In this document: positions 8,547-16,663 of the stretch, one piece after another
Position numbering within the stretch: the first letter of the stretch is position 1
Layout of the letters: each line of letters begins with the position of its first letter
From: Spirosoma sordidisoli
GTDB lineage: Bacteria; Bacteroidota; Bacteroidia; Cytophagales; Spirosomataceae
Direction of reading: 5' to 3'
Assembly: GCF_004138325.1 (NCBI RefSeq)
Contig: NZ_SBLB01000013.1
Coordinates: 1 to 64,000, forward strand
Length of the DNA: 64,000 nucleotides
Position numbers and translations under genes: made by a program
The notes under the pieces: model-generated
The model's database searches: none
What the model saw: the letters and a program-made list of their open reading frames with translations, nothing else
Told to the model about the DNA's origin: nothing

Positions 8547-10466
8547 ATGACCCGCGATCAGGAAGAGTTTTTGCAGGTGCTCAACCGGCACCAGGTGGAG
8601 TATGTTGTCATCGGGGGAAAAGCAGTTCAATCATACGGAAGTACCCGAAAGGCCGACGACATCGACGTTTGGATAAATCCGTCGGCCGACAACGCTAACA
8701 AGATGGTATCGTCGGTTAAAGAGTTCCTGGGGGCCAACATGCACCCCCGCGATTTTACCGACGACAAGATTGTGTATTTTGGGCGCAACCCGTACCAGAT
8801 CGACCTTCATAAGGACGTGCCGGGCCTCGGCCAGTTCCCCGATCATTATGCGAATCGCGTTCTGGCCCGCACGAAAGACGGTACCGACTATACAGTTGTT
8901 TCGCCCCACGATCTGGTTGCCAGCAAGAAAGCTGCCGGGCGACCGAAGGACTTACAGGATATTACGTATATACAGGAGCGTGTGTTGGGAGTTGCCCGCC
9001 AGCCGGAGCGTACAAGGCATAATCAACCAGCCTACGAATCCCAGCGGGGCACCGCCCGAAAAGTTGACTTTGAGGAGTTTAAGCAACGAATCAACCTGGT
9101 CGAGTACGCGATAGATCAGGGCTACGTCAAAGACCGGCAACGCAGTGGAGGTAACTCCGTAGCCTTGTATAAGGATGATGCCCGGTCTGGAGGGATCAGG
9201 GGCCGTGACAAGATCGTCGTCTACACCAACCAGCGGGGCGGAATTGATATATACTTTAATCCGAACGATGGAGCCGATAAGGGTACGGTCGTGCAGTTTC
9301 AGCACCGGCGCGGTACGGGTGAATGGAAAGACACCATCGAAACACTGCAACACTACATCGGTCAGGTTCCCCAGCAGCAACGGCCAACCCCACCGCCTGC
9401 CGATAAACCGGCACCTACCCGCGAACAGGCCATTGTTCGTAGTTTTGATTTGAAGCCATTAACTGATGACACGTACCTGAGAGGTCGGGGGCTATCACCG
9501 GCGACTGTCAACGCCCCGGAGTTCGAGAACACGGCATTTAACCGGACGTATTTCGATCGCAGCCGGGGTAAGCAGTACACCAACACTGTGTTTCCAATCA
9601 AGAATGAGCAGGGAACAGTGGCCATTATCGTGCGAAACGACGGGTTGAAAATGGTTGAAGGGCCGCGCGGAGACGGTGTCTGGATTTCCAATCCGAAGGT
9701 CATCGAACCAGGTGGCCGGGCTGATCGGTTAGTTATCGCCGAAAACCCCATTGACGCGATGAGCTTTCATCAATTGAAACCACCGGTAGAAGGGGAAAAA
9801 AGGTTGTACCTCGGTACAGCAGGTAACCTATCATCGGGTGCACCCGATACGGTGCAGAAGTTGATCGACCGTTACCAGCCCAAACAGATTGTGCTGGCCA
9901 ACGACAACGATACCGGCGGTTTTCGTAACAATATCAACCTGGTGGGGCGGTTGCGGTATCCGGGTGTCGAGGAGAGCAACAACATTCAGGCGCAGTTGGC
10001 CGTACCGACACCGAGCCAGCTACGGCTAACCGTGTCAGTCAGCTATCCCGATCAAGCGACGGGTAAGCAGCAGGTGCAGCAGTTGACCGAGCGGTTTTCG
10101 GCAGCCCTTAACAAGAACGTACCCGACGATGAGCCGGAGGCCCGCATCAACGTAAGGGGTTGGCAGAGCAACCGTACCGAATTTGAAATGTCGATGCCCA
10201 ATACCCGGCAGAATCTGATTCGGACACAAAACGAGTTGGTAGCGGCAAAAGGGTTAAATGATGTGATTGCGATAAAGCTGCCTGTTCATAAAGACTTCAC
10301 GGAGGACTTACAACGGAATGAAAAGCTGACATTACCCGCCCTGCCCGGCGAAGCGAAACAGCAGGTGGCGCAAAGCCAATTCGCTGACGGACCAAAGATG
10401 ATGCCTAAATTCGATACACCTGTTCTGTCGAACGGTCACAGTACCTCAACTGGAATGAAGCGATGA
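8547..10466 (+). CDS. Nucleotidyltransferase fused to DUF3991/TOPRIM protein
   Basis: A 639-residue protein with two unrelated parts. Residues ~1-148 form a polymerase-beta-type nucleotidyltransferase: IGGKAVQSYGSTRK, then acidic D38-I-D40, and D86 in YQIDLHKD. Residues ~175-275 match the DUF3991 N-domain of plasmid primase-like proteins. A proline-rich linker follows (~277-290). A TOPRIM domain (~390-470) shows LVIAENPIDAMS (Glu399) and the ANDNDTGG pair (Asp453, Asp455). The last ~150 residues are not recognised. DUF3991-TOPRIM proteins are common on Bacteroidetes plasmids and mobilisable elements. The N-terminal fusion is unusual. No frameshift is visible, so the fusion is read directly. 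The next gene overlaps by 4 bp (ATGA). Confidence 0.75.
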   Translation: MTRDQEEFLQVLNRHQVEYVVIGGKAVQSYGSTRKADDIDVWINPSADNANKMVSSVKEFLGANMHPRDFTDDKIVYFGRNPYQIDLHKDVPGLGQFPDHYANRVLARTKDGTDYTVVSPHDLVASKKAAGRPKDLQDITYIQERVLGVARQPERTRHNQPAYESQRGTARKVDFEEFKQRINLVEYAIDQGYVKDRQRSGGNSVALYKDDARSGGIRGRDKIVVYTNQRGGIDIYFNPNDGADKGTVVQFQHRRGTGEWKDTIETLQHYIGQVPQQQRPTPPPADKPAPTREQAIVRSFDLKPLTDDTYLRGRGLSPATVNAPEFENTAFNRTYFDRSRGKQYTNTVFPIKNEQGTVAIIVRNDGLKMVEGPRGDGVWISNPKVIEPGGRADRLVIAENPIDAMSFHQLKPPVEGEKRLYLGTAGNLSSGAPDTVQKLIDRYQPKQIVLANDNDTGGFRNNINLVGRLRYPGVEESNNIQAQLAVPTPSQLRLTVSVSYPDQATGKQQVQQLTERFSAALNKNVPDDEPEARINVRGWQSNRTEFEMSMPNTRQNLIRTQNELVAAKGLNDVIAIKLPVHKDFTEDLQRNEKLTLPALPGEAKQQVAQSQFADGPKMMPKFDTPVLSNGHSTSTGMKR

Positions 10467-10627
10467 TAAACCTGTCGATGCTCCTGCAAATGAATTTAGC
10501 TGAACGCCTTGAGAAAGCCGTAAGGCACTATCTGATAGGGGTTTTATTGATTACACTTTTGTGGTTTGGCGGATGGATTTTGCTCGATTTTTTGTTAAGA
10601 AAGAGCGACCCATCGTCACGGGAATAA
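10463..10627 (+). CDS. Small single-pass membrane protein (54 aa)
   Basis: The ATG overlaps the stop of the preceding gene as ATGA. The protein has an N-terminal amphipathic region and one strong membrane helix (YLIGVLLITLLWFGGWILLD, about residues 23-42), then a short basic/polar tail. It ends 6 bp before the exonuclease start, so it sits inside an operon with both neighbours. No family recognised. The overlap and clean membrane topology argue that it is real despite its length. Confidence 0.6.
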   Translation: MINLSMLLQMNLAERLEKAVRHYLIGVLLITLLWFGGWILLDFLLRKSDPSSRE

Positions 10628-10633
10628 TCCGCT

Positions 10634-11209
10634 ATGACCTACCTAATCATCGACACCGAAACCAACGGCCTGCCACAGTCGTACCACCTACCTGTAACCG
10701 ACCTGACCAACTGGCCCCGGCTTATTTCCGTAGCCTGGGGGCTGTATGACGAGCAGGGTAAGGAGCTATGCCGGCACTATGCGTTGGTGAAACCGGATGG
10801 CTACCGTTGGAACAAGGTGGCTCAGCAGATTCACCGCATTACGCCGGAAGAGGCCGAAGTTAAAGGGCATCCGTTGGCCGACGTGCTGAATCAGCTAAGA
10901 CCAGCTATGGAACGAGCCGATGCCTGGGTAGGACATAATATAGATTTGGACTACGGCGTAATTGGAGCTGAGTTTATACGCGCTGAACGATTGCAGCCCG
11001 GTCGGGTGGGGGAGTTCCCTGCCCGACCGGTACTATGCACGATGGATGCCAGTGCCAAGGTTACGCCCAACGGGGAGCCGGTACGCTTAAATGAACTGTA
11101 CCAATTGCTGACAGGAAAGAAAATGAAAGGAATGCACGACGCGACCGCCGACATGCTGGCTACGGCACACTGTTTTTTTGAGTTGAAACGCAGAAACGTA
11201 TTCGCCTGA
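10634..11209 (+). CDS. DnaQ-like DEDDh 3'-5' exonuclease
   Basis: A 191-residue protein whose start shows the Exo I motif, MTYLIIDTETNGLP (Asp7 and Glu9). Exo II is GHNIDLDYGVI and Exo III is HDATADMLATAHCF, with His and Asp as in the DEDDh subgroup that includes DnaQ epsilon and RNase T. It would remove nucleotides from 3' ends of DNA or RNA in a two-metal reaction. It is encoded between plasmid replication or transfer accessory genes and overlaps the next gene by one base, so it is likely used in plasmid DNA processing. Substrate preference cannot be told from sequence. Confidence 0.85.
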   Translation: MTYLIIDTETNGLPQSYHLPVTDLTNWPRLISVAWGLYDEQGKELCRHYALVKPDGYRWNKVAQQIHRITPEEAEVKGHPLADVLNQLRPAMERADAWVGHNIDLDYGVIGAEFIRAERLQPGRVGEFPARPVLCTMDASAKVTPNGEPVRLNELYQLLTGKKMKGMHDATADMLATAHCFFELKRRNVFA

Positions 11210-11739
11210 TGCTGGATAACAAACCCGCTGAAGAGTGTTATGCTCGTTTACTTCTAGGGAAGCCAATTCCTGATTGGGCGTATGAGACGATCCGACTCTT
11301 TGACGCAAACGCCTATGATATCAAAGAAGAAAGTATCGAGACCGTTCCACTTGATAGAGTCGTCGGGACGGATCACTGGAGCTACGGTAACAAGCTGACC
11401 TGGCTCCAAATGCTCTTGTATTCTAAAAAATGTAACAGATACACGCCCAAGCGTTTTGTGCTGCCACTGTCTGACGCTTTCGAGCCACATAAGCTACGTT
11501 ACTATCGTGTTGTGCAAAGCGAAAACTACTACATCGCCGACGGTAATCACAGAACGGCGCAACTCAAACTTATGGGTCTTGAATCGATTCAGGCTACTGT
11601 ACTGATCGTTTCTCCCAGACCAAACCCGGTCGAGCCGGTGTATATTGAACTAGAACAACCTCATGAAAAAGATACAAAGTCTCTTTTTGCTTGGCTCGCT
11701 CATTGGAGTGCTGTCTTGTCAGCAAAACTCCTCTGTTGA
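11209..11739 (+). CDS. ParB/sulfiredoxin-like domain protein
   Basis: A 176-residue protein starting with an ATG that shares a base with the preceding stop. The segment YYIADGNHRTAQLKLMGLES (about residues 105-124) matches the ParB/Srx nuclease-like core, where DGNHR corresponds to the GxxR/H box that binds nucleotide. No helix-turn-helix follows, so it is not a full-length partition ParB. The last 25 codons overlap the following lipoprotein gene in another frame. Those residues (LAHWSAVLSAKLLC) may be an extension without function. Plasmid accessory role likely; exact function unknown. Confidence 0.55.
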   Translation: MLDNKPAEECYARLLLGKPIPDWAYETIRLFDANAYDIKEESIETVPLDRVVGTDHWSYGNKLTWLQMLLYSKKCNRYTPKRFVLPLSDAFEPHKLRYYRVVQSENYYIADGNHRTAQLKLMGLESIQATVLIVSPRPNPVEPVYIELEQPHEKDTKSLFAWLAHWSAVLSAKLLC

Positions 11740-12142
11740 GCCGGACTTTCCTCTGACGAAAGCATATTACTCATTCCGGGTCTTTCGGCCGACCGATCCG
11801 CGTCAGCCCCGTAACGAGGTAGGCTTCGATACGTTGGCATACCGCGCCGAGGATGGCAGCATCCGCATCTTAACAAACCGGACTGTTTATTTTACAAACG
11901 AGTACGACACGACCATCTACGCCAACGTACCTGCCGACCGTGTATTAGAGGGATATTTGTCAGCCCGAAAAGCGCAAAACGTTACTATTGAAGTGGGCTT
12001 AATCGACAAATCCGGTGCTAAGCAAAAGCAAGATTACCGCTTAGTGGGTGTTGAAAATCAAGACCCGACCGTTCTCATGCCTGTACGGGTGAAGGTGCGA
12101 ACAGAGGTGCCGCTGGCGGATGTAAAAGCTATAAACAAATAA
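11663..12142 (+). CDS. Lipoprotein of unknown function (159 aa)
   Basis: MKKIQSLFLLGSLIGVLSC is a clear lipoprotein signal with the lipidated cysteine at residue 19. The mature part is rich in beta-prone segments (ASYRVF-like and TVYFTNEYDTTIYANV) and carries no recognised enzymatic motif. It is probably anchored in the periplasm or outer membrane. The gene overlaps the 3' end of the ParB-like gene by 77 bp, which is long but within the same direction. It ends at a strong bidirectional hairpin. Confidence 0.7.
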   Translation: MKKIQSLFLLGSLIGVLSCQQNSSVEPDFPLTKAYYSFRVFRPTDPRQPRNEVGFDTLAYRAEDGSIRILTNRTVYFTNEYDTTIYANVPADRVLEGYLSARKAQNVTIEVGLIDKSGAKQKQDYRLVGVENQDPTVLMPVRVKVRTEVPLADVKAINK

Positions 12143-12167
12143 GGCAATCTTACTAGATTGCCTTATT
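12138..12167. terminator. Bidirectional terminator between convergent genes
   Basis: AATAAGGCAATCT (12138-12150) pairs perfectly with AGATTGCCTTATT (12155-12167) over a 4-base loop. A and T runs lie on both sides. It separates the plus-strand lipoprotein gene from the minus-strand protease gene. Confidence 0.85.
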
Positions 12168-12169
12168 TG

Positions 12170-12943
12170 TTATTCTAAGCGGAGGAAACTTAACACCCCA
12201 CTGTATCGTGGAAGCGGTAATATAATTTCTCGTATCCGTTGTCGGCTAAAATTTTGTTGATTATAATCATGGAAGAACCAAGTCCAGGAATCTAAAATCT
12301 TTTGTTTTGAAATACCAGTGTTAAACCAGTGGCGGGAGGCTGATTCTGGTGGTGTTTCTGCTCCAATTACTACGTGTCCGAGTGGGAATGACCGATTTTT
12401 TGCAAACCACTTAACTTTCTTGTTCTCAGAATAAACAATGGCGATTGGAAAAGGGCCTTGCTCAACTATACGTAAAGCAGTGGCTGTCTGACTGGTTTGA
12501 AAGCGATCCGCCAAATGCGCGATGAGATCGAGGGAAAATTCCTGATTAGCACACGCGCCAGAAAATATTTTTGAAGGCATTAGAAGTTCTGCCGCGAATT
12601 CATTTGCCTCTTGTTCTTGCTCTCCTTTCTTAAGCCATAGCTTGAAAGAATCCTCATCGCAATTAAATAATGGCTTTATTCCAGCATGTAACTCAGCATG
12701 ACCAAACTCGTGCGCCAATACAAATCTTGATTGGCCGTAATGTTGGATATTGGAGTTAATTGTAATAAGAGCAAGTGAGCCTATAAATAAAATTCGACCT
12801 TGTGCGCCCACCATAGGGTCTTCCTTTACATAAGGCCCGAAATTTTGGACAACATCTTTCAGAGAAAGACCCGTTAAATCACTGACATTGAGTTTTGTTA
12901 AAATCTTTCGGGCGGCTGATCTTGGGTCTCGACGTTGCATCAT
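12170..12943 (-). CDS. ImmA/IrrE-family metallopeptidase
   Basis: A 257-residue protein with the zinc-protease motif HEFGH (His78-Glu79-x-x-His82) in FVLAHEFGHAELH and a downstream EQEANEFAAELLMP, the third ligand region of ImmA/IrrE proteins. The family cleaves repressors or anti-sigma-type regulators: ImmA in ICEBs1 excision, IrrE in the radiation response. The C-terminal ~100 residues are an additional domain often seen in plasmid versions. The start overlaps the preceding small gene by 4 bp. The likely job is switching of plasmid or element genes by cleaving a regulator, but the substrate is not obvious. Rep iterons lie just upstream of the two-gene unit. Confidence 0.8.
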   Translation of the reverse strand: MMQRRDPRSAARKILTKLNVSDLTGLSLKDVVQNFGPYVKEDPMVGAQGRILFIGSLALITINSNIQHYGQSRFVLAHEFGHAELHAGIKPLFNCDEDSFKLWLKKGEQEQEANEFAAELLMPSKIFSGACANQEFSLDLIAHLADRFQTSQTATALRIVEQGPFPIAIVYSENKKVKWFAKNRSFPLGHVVIGAETPPESASRHWFNTGISKQKILDSWTWFFHDYNQQNFSRQRIREIILPLPRYSGVLSFLRLE

Positions 12944-13359
12944 GATTCTGGTTGTTGAATCTTCTTTAATTCTATCAAAACAGCTTCATCTTGCATAATG
13001 CTTTTTAAATCTTCTGGAGATATTTCCTTAAACTTGTTACAAAGCATCGTAAATACCTGCTGTTGTGAACCTATTTGACCAGGCAGAAAGGTAGAAGAAA
13101 TGGTTACCGACTGTTCTTGTAAGTAATTAGTTACCTTTTCTGACAATGACTGTAGAAGAGATGTTTTTTGATTAGAATTATGAGCTAGTCGTTTACGTAA
13201 CAAATACTTTTGATACAACTCTTGCCCATCACGTTCGATTTGTTCTGGATCACTCCCATTGTTTATTAAAATTTCGTTAGCCAATTCTTCATCGTGACTA
13301 GTGGCTTCCGAAAAAGCACAGAATAGGCTCTTAGCCTCGTTTTTGCGGGTCGGTTTCAT
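12940..13359 (-). CDS. Hypothetical partner of the ImmA/IrrE peptidase (139 aa)
   Basis: A largely helical, charged protein (MKPTRKNEAKSLFCAFSEAT at the start; LAHNSNQKTSLLQSLSEKV in the middle). No helix-turn-helix is obvious, so it does not look like the usual ImmR-type repressor. It overlaps the protease gene by 4 bp, so the products are made together and may interact. No family recognised. Rep-type iterons start about 90 bp upstream of its ATG, so its promoter may respond to the initiator. Confidence 0.55.
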   Translation of the reverse strand: MKPTRKNEAKSLFCAFSEATSHDEELANEILINNGSDPEQIERDGQELYQKYLLRKRLAHNSNQKTSLLQSLSEKVTNYLQEQSVTISSTFLPGQIGSQQQVFTMLCNKFKEISPEDLKSIMQDEAVLIELKKIQQPES

Positions 13360-13446
13360 GTTCGTGATTGTCGATTGTTGGGTGGTTTAGGAATAATCAG
13401 TCCGCGTCACTTGCGATAGGATTTCAGCGCGGCAGGTGGCTTATTA

Positions 13447-13526
13447 CTATCATCTGTTAGGCAAACTACTACTATTTGTTAGGGTCAGTATTATCATCTG
13501 GCAGGCCAAAACTACTAACTGTCTGG
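13447..13526 (-). repeat. Second iteron cluster, inverted relative to the origin
   Basis: CTATCATCTGTTAGG at 13447-13461 is the exact reverse complement of the origin iteron CCTAACAGATGATAG. Weaker copies follow at 13469, 13491 and 13512, each 21-22 bp apart, the same period as at the origin. The cluster lies between the sigma-like gene and the ImmA/IrrE pair. Confidence 0.75.
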
Positions 13527-13529
13527 TTG

Positions 13530-14129
13530 CTAGACGTGTAATTCTGGTTCTTTCACCTGTTGGGCTGCACGATGAATACGCTTGATTGCGCTATAAACCT
13601 TCTCAATAGTCAAATTATTACCCTCAGCTATTTCTTGTGGTTTTTTCCCATCACGTAACTCCTCCAGAATAAGCCAAGCTTGTTCGTCAGGCTTTGCAAG
13701 GAGCTTTTCGCCAACTTGGTCAAAATAGGCAGTTATGGCCTGCTTGCTGTTTAGCTCAGCTTCTGCTGTTGAGGGTGTTTGGATTATGTAGTCAAAGAAA
13801 GCTTCATCTGACAGCACTTCACTATAACTATAGGATGCCGTAGCACGAACTTCTTTTGACTTTACGATAAGCTTAACAGCATTATTAATCTCTCCTCTGA
13901 TTCGTGCACGAAAATTACGTACACCTAAATCGCTCACTTTGAGTGAAGCTGGGTCATCCAGAAACTTAGAAATCACGCCCACAGCAATGTCGTGTGCTTC
14001 GTTCCCTTTTGAATTACACTCGTCCTTACGAAAAACGCTTAAGCGTTTGACCGCTATCGCTTCAGCAAATTTTAGTTCCCTCCCCCAATTTAGCGAAGCG
14101 ATGAAGGAGTCAACAGATTCTTTGTTCAT
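13530..14129 (-). CDS. Sigma-70-like or region-4-type DNA-binding protein
   Basis: A 199-residue protein. The C-terminal segment LRDGKKPQEIAEGNNLTIEK followed by VYSAIKRIHRAAQ reads like a sigma region-4 helix-turn-helix. The N-terminal half (HDIAVGVISKFLDDP, then RIRGEINNAVKLI) resembles a divergent region 2. Such plasmid proteins could act as alternative sigma factors or DNA-binding adaptors. It faces away from the ubiquitin-like operon: its start and that operon's start are about 90 to 150 bp apart, divergent. It may therefore regulate that operon. This is inference from the layout only. Confidence 0.5.
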   Translation of the reverse strand: MNKESVDSFIASLNWGRELKFAEAIAVKRLSVFRKDECNSKGNEAHDIAVGVISKFLDDPASLKVSDLGVRNFRARIRGEINNAVKLIVKSKEVRATASYSYSEVLSDEAFFDYIIQTPSTAEAELNSKQAITAYFDQVGEKLLAKPDEQAWLILEELRDGKKPQEIAEGNNLTIEKVYSAIKRIHRAAQQVKEPELHV

Positions 14130-14216
14130 ATCATAAAGGGGTTAGGTGATGTGGGCCTTTAAAGACTACTGTACACAAGTTTCCAAAATTTGCCATAAGT
14201 ATTAAAATATTTTTAG

Positions 14217-14309
14217 ATGGAGAAAAACAACCCCATTGGTACAGACAATAATGAGCGGTTATCCAACGCTTCTCAATCCAATGTCAGACAGCCAAAGCAA
14301 TCGGGGTAA
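14217..14309 (+). CDS. Possible 30-codon leader frame, or frameshifted N-terminus of the next protein
   Basis: A frame beginning MEKNNPIGTDNNERL and ending at TAA 14307-14309, overlapping the start of the tandem-ubiquitin gene in another frame. Its polar, asparagine-rich composition looks more like an N-terminal linker than the alternative frame does. Either it is a leader peptide that regulates translation, or one base is missing or added in this sequence and it is the true N-terminus. Confidence 0.3.
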   Translation: MEKNNPIGTDNNERLSNASQSNVRQPKQSG

Positions 14310-14952
14310 CGATGCAGGACGTATCGCCCCCCTCTCCATCACTTTCCAAGACAAGAAATTTACTTGGCCTCACCAGTACATCACTGGTTTAGAGTTAAAG
14401 AAGCTCTTCGGTATGAAACCAGAGCAGCAACTTTACCTATCTCTGGTTGATCCGTGGGATGATGTACTCGTTGCCGATGACGAAAGCATAAACCTCGCTC
14501 GGCCGGGAACCGAAAAGTTTTACATCCGCCAGCCCCTTGAATTCCGGTTGGAGGACGATAAGCATACGTGGGACAAGCCCTTCATTACCGGGGCGGAGCT
14601 TCGTAAGCTGGGTGGTGTTGATGAAGGTGATGAAATTTGGTTGTCCGTGGCCCGGCCTCACGATGACGAGTTGGTTGTTGATGCTAACCGGGTTGACCTG
14701 ACACGAGCGGGCTTGGAACGCTTCTACGTTGTGAAACTGGAGGTTGTTATCCGTATCAACAACGTAGAGTTTAAGATCAAGCGCGGTGCATACACGGTGG
14801 CCCAACTCAAGAAAATTGGTAACGTGAAAGCTTCGGATGAGATGGATGCGCTGGAAGGACACAACCTAACTCCGCTTGACGATGCGGCTACCGTTGTCAT
14901 CAAAGGTGGCGAACAATTTATTGCCCATGTTCGGGACGGATCTTCTTCTTAA
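14281..14952 (+). CDS. Tandem ubiquitin-like (multiubiquitin) protein
   Basis: From the ATG at 14281 the protein has 223 residues (ATG 14251 and TTG 14236 are alternatives). It is built of three ubiquitin-like units. Unit 1 (~15-84) holds FTWPHQYITGLELKKLFG. Unit 2 (~85-153) holds HTWDKPFITGAELRKLGGVD. Unit 3 (~154-220) holds KIKRGAYTVAQLKKIGNV. The repeated W..P.ITG.EL(R/K)KL pattern and V.L.R.G.E.FY endings are those of the bacterial multiubiquitin family. The end is HVRDGSSS, so a protease cut after Gly220 would expose a C-terminal glycine. Next come an E2-like and a JAB-E1 gene, so it is the modifier of a ubiquitin-like conjugation pathway. Confidence 0.85.
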   Translation: MSDSQSNRGNDAGRIAPLSITFQDKKFTWPHQYITGLELKKLFGMKPEQQLYLSLVDPWDDVLVADDESINLARPGTEKFYIRQPLEFRLEDDKHTWDKPFITGAELRKLGGVDEGDEIWLSVARPHDDELVVDANRVDLTRAGLERFYVVKLEVVIRINNVEFKIKRGAYTVAQLKKIGNVKASDEMDALEGHNLTPLDDAATVVIKGGEQFIAHVRDGSSS

Positions 14953-14964
14953 ACAGTTGCCGCC

Positions 14965-15300
14965 ATGCTTTTTTCTGAAGCAGAAATTGATGAATTAAAG
15001 ACTATAGCCCCTAACCTGAGCGTAGCCCAGGAGGGGGGCTATACCTATATCCATATTAGTGGATTGGTGTTGCCGAATGGTTGTCAACCCGCAGTTGTGG
15101 ACTCACTACTATGTTCAACTCAGCGAGATGGATATAACTCCCGTCTTTTCTTTTCGGAGCAAATAGCCAGTGGGTCAGTGCGTAACTGGAACGGCAATAT
15201 CCGGGTGCTGGAACGGAACTGGTATGCTATATCCTGGCAAACTCAACCCGGACTCCGATTGGCAGAAATTCTGAGTGTTCACTTAAAAGCACTTCGTTAA
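14965..15300 (+). CDS. Prokaryotic E2-like protein (family E type)
   Basis: A 111-residue protein located 12 bp after the multiubiquitin gene and ending at the base before the E1 start. The pattern GGYTYIHISGLVLPNGC (residues 24-40), a central GYNSRLFF and a C-terminal RNWYAISWQ fit the short prokaryotic E2 family E, which accompanies multiubiquitin and E1 genes. It would accept the activated modifier and pass it to a target. Candidate catalytic cysteines are Cys40 and Cys50. I cannot tell which is used, or if either is. The assignment rests largely on context and on the LPNG core. Confidence 0.7.
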   Translation: MLFSEAEIDELKTIAPNLSVAQEGGYTYIHISGLVLPNGCQPAVVDSLLCSTQRDGYNSRLFFSEQIASGSVRNWNGNIRVLERNWYAISWQTQPGLRLAEILSVHLKALR

Positions 15301-16638
15301 ATGAAATTCAAAAACCACATCATTCGATTACGAATACCCCAGGCATTGCACCAAGTGATGCTCGAAGATCTACGTCGGCCCCACGCCTTCGCTGATGAAC
15401 GAGTAGGGTTTCTGCACACAACGTCCAAAGTTCTTGCTGATGGTACAGTGCTTGTCATTGCTACAGAATATAACCCTGTAAATGACGAACACTATATTGA
15501 AGATGACCGGGTAGGGGCAAAAATAAATTCAGCCGCAATTAGAGCGGCTATGCAGCGAAGTTTAGAGAAGCAGGGCGGTTGCTTTCACGTTCATTTTCAT
15601 AACCACCGGGGTCAACCTGGTCCCAGCCGAACAGATAACAATAGTTTGCCCAGCGTTGTCGAGAGCCTTGGCAATATTGCTCCTAATCAGGCTAACGGGT
15701 TTCTTATACTCAGTCAGAATTCGTTTTATGCGTCAATTAAAATTCCCGGCGAGAAGGAGTTTTTACAACCAGAAGCAGTCTCGGTTGTCGGAAAACCGAT
15801 GATGTTATCGTTCACCAGCAAGGAAAAGCTAAAGAACAGGATGTATGACCGACAGTCATTTTTAGGCGAATCGTCTCAGTTCTTGTTCGAAAATATAAGA
15901 GTTGGTATCATCGGGTACGGAGGGGGCGGCTCGCATATAGGCCAGCAATTGGCCTATATAGGGGTTAGGAATGTTGTCATTTTTGACGATGACAAAGTCG
16001 AGGATACGAATCTGAACCGATTAGTGGGCGCTTGGTTCAGTGATGTAAAAAATGCCGTACTTAAAACGGCCGTTGCGGAGCGGGTTATCAGAGGTATTCT
16101 ACCCACAGCTAATATTATTCGTGTAAATAGCCGTTGGCAGGATAACCCGGATGTGTTACAATCCTGTGATGTAGTGTTTGGCAATGTTGATTCCTACGCA
16201 GAAAGGCAACAGGCAGAGGCTGAGTGTCGGCGCTATATAATACCATACATTGATATTGGTATGGACGTTTATCAGATAGATAACGATCCCCATGCCATAG
16301 CAGGGCAGGTAATTTTATCGTTGCCAGGCTCTCCGTGTATGAGTTGCTACGGTTTCCTGACTGAGAAAAAGCTTGCCCAAGAAGCGGCCAAATATGGCAA
16401 AGTAGGTGGGCGACCCCAGGTAGTTTGGCCTAACGGCGTATTGGCTTCAACGGCCGTTGGGTTATTTGTCAATTTAGTAACGAACTGGACACAAGATAAT
16501 GAAACCCCGGACTACCTATCCTACAACGGCAATACTGGAATGATTCAACAACATGTTCGTGTTCAGTACCTCAGCAGTAAAGATTGTTTGCATTTCCCGC
16601 TCGATCAGGTAGGTACACCCGTCTTTGTAAAACTGTAA
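15301..16638 (+). CDS. JAB protease fused to E1-like (ThiF) activating enzyme
   Basis: A 445-residue two-domain protein. Residues ~10-150 are a JAB/JAMM isopeptidase: Glu33, then H100-N-H102 and S109-x-x-D112 in FHNHRGQPGPSRTD, the zinc site of deubiquitinase-type proteases. Residues ~195-400 are an E1-type adenylation domain: IIGYGGGGSHIGQQ (Rossmann loop), DDDKVEDTNLNR, and NVDSYAER. Cys346 and Cys349 (GSPCMSCYGF) could bind metal or serve in thioester formation. The protein can both mature the modifier, or remove it, and activate it with ATP. It starts directly after the E2-like stop. This domain order is described for bacterial ubiquitin-like pathways. Confidence 0.85.
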   Translation: MKFKNHIIRLRIPQALHQVMLEDLRRPHAFADERVGFLHTTSKVLADGTVLVIATEYNPVNDEHYIEDDRVGAKINSAAIRAAMQRSLEKQGGCFHVHFHNHRGQPGPSRTDNNSLPSVVESLGNIAPNQANGFLILSQNSFYASIKIPGEKEFLQPEAVSVVGKPMMLSFTSKEKLKNRMYDRQSFLGESSQFLFENIRVGIIGYGGGGSHIGQQLAYIGVRNVVIFDDDKVEDTNLNRLVGAWFSDVKNAVLKTAVAERVIRGILPTANIIRVNSRWQDNPDVLQSCDVVFGNVDSYAERQQAEAECRRYIIPYIDIGMDVYQIDNDPHAIAGQVILSLPGSPCMSCYGFLTEKKLAQEAAKYGKVGGRPQVVWPNGVLASTAVGLFVNLVTNWTQDNETPDYLSYNGNTGMIQQHVRVQYLSSKDCLHFPLDQVGTPVFVKL

Positions 16639-16663
16639 ACCATCAAACACTTATTCACAGATC

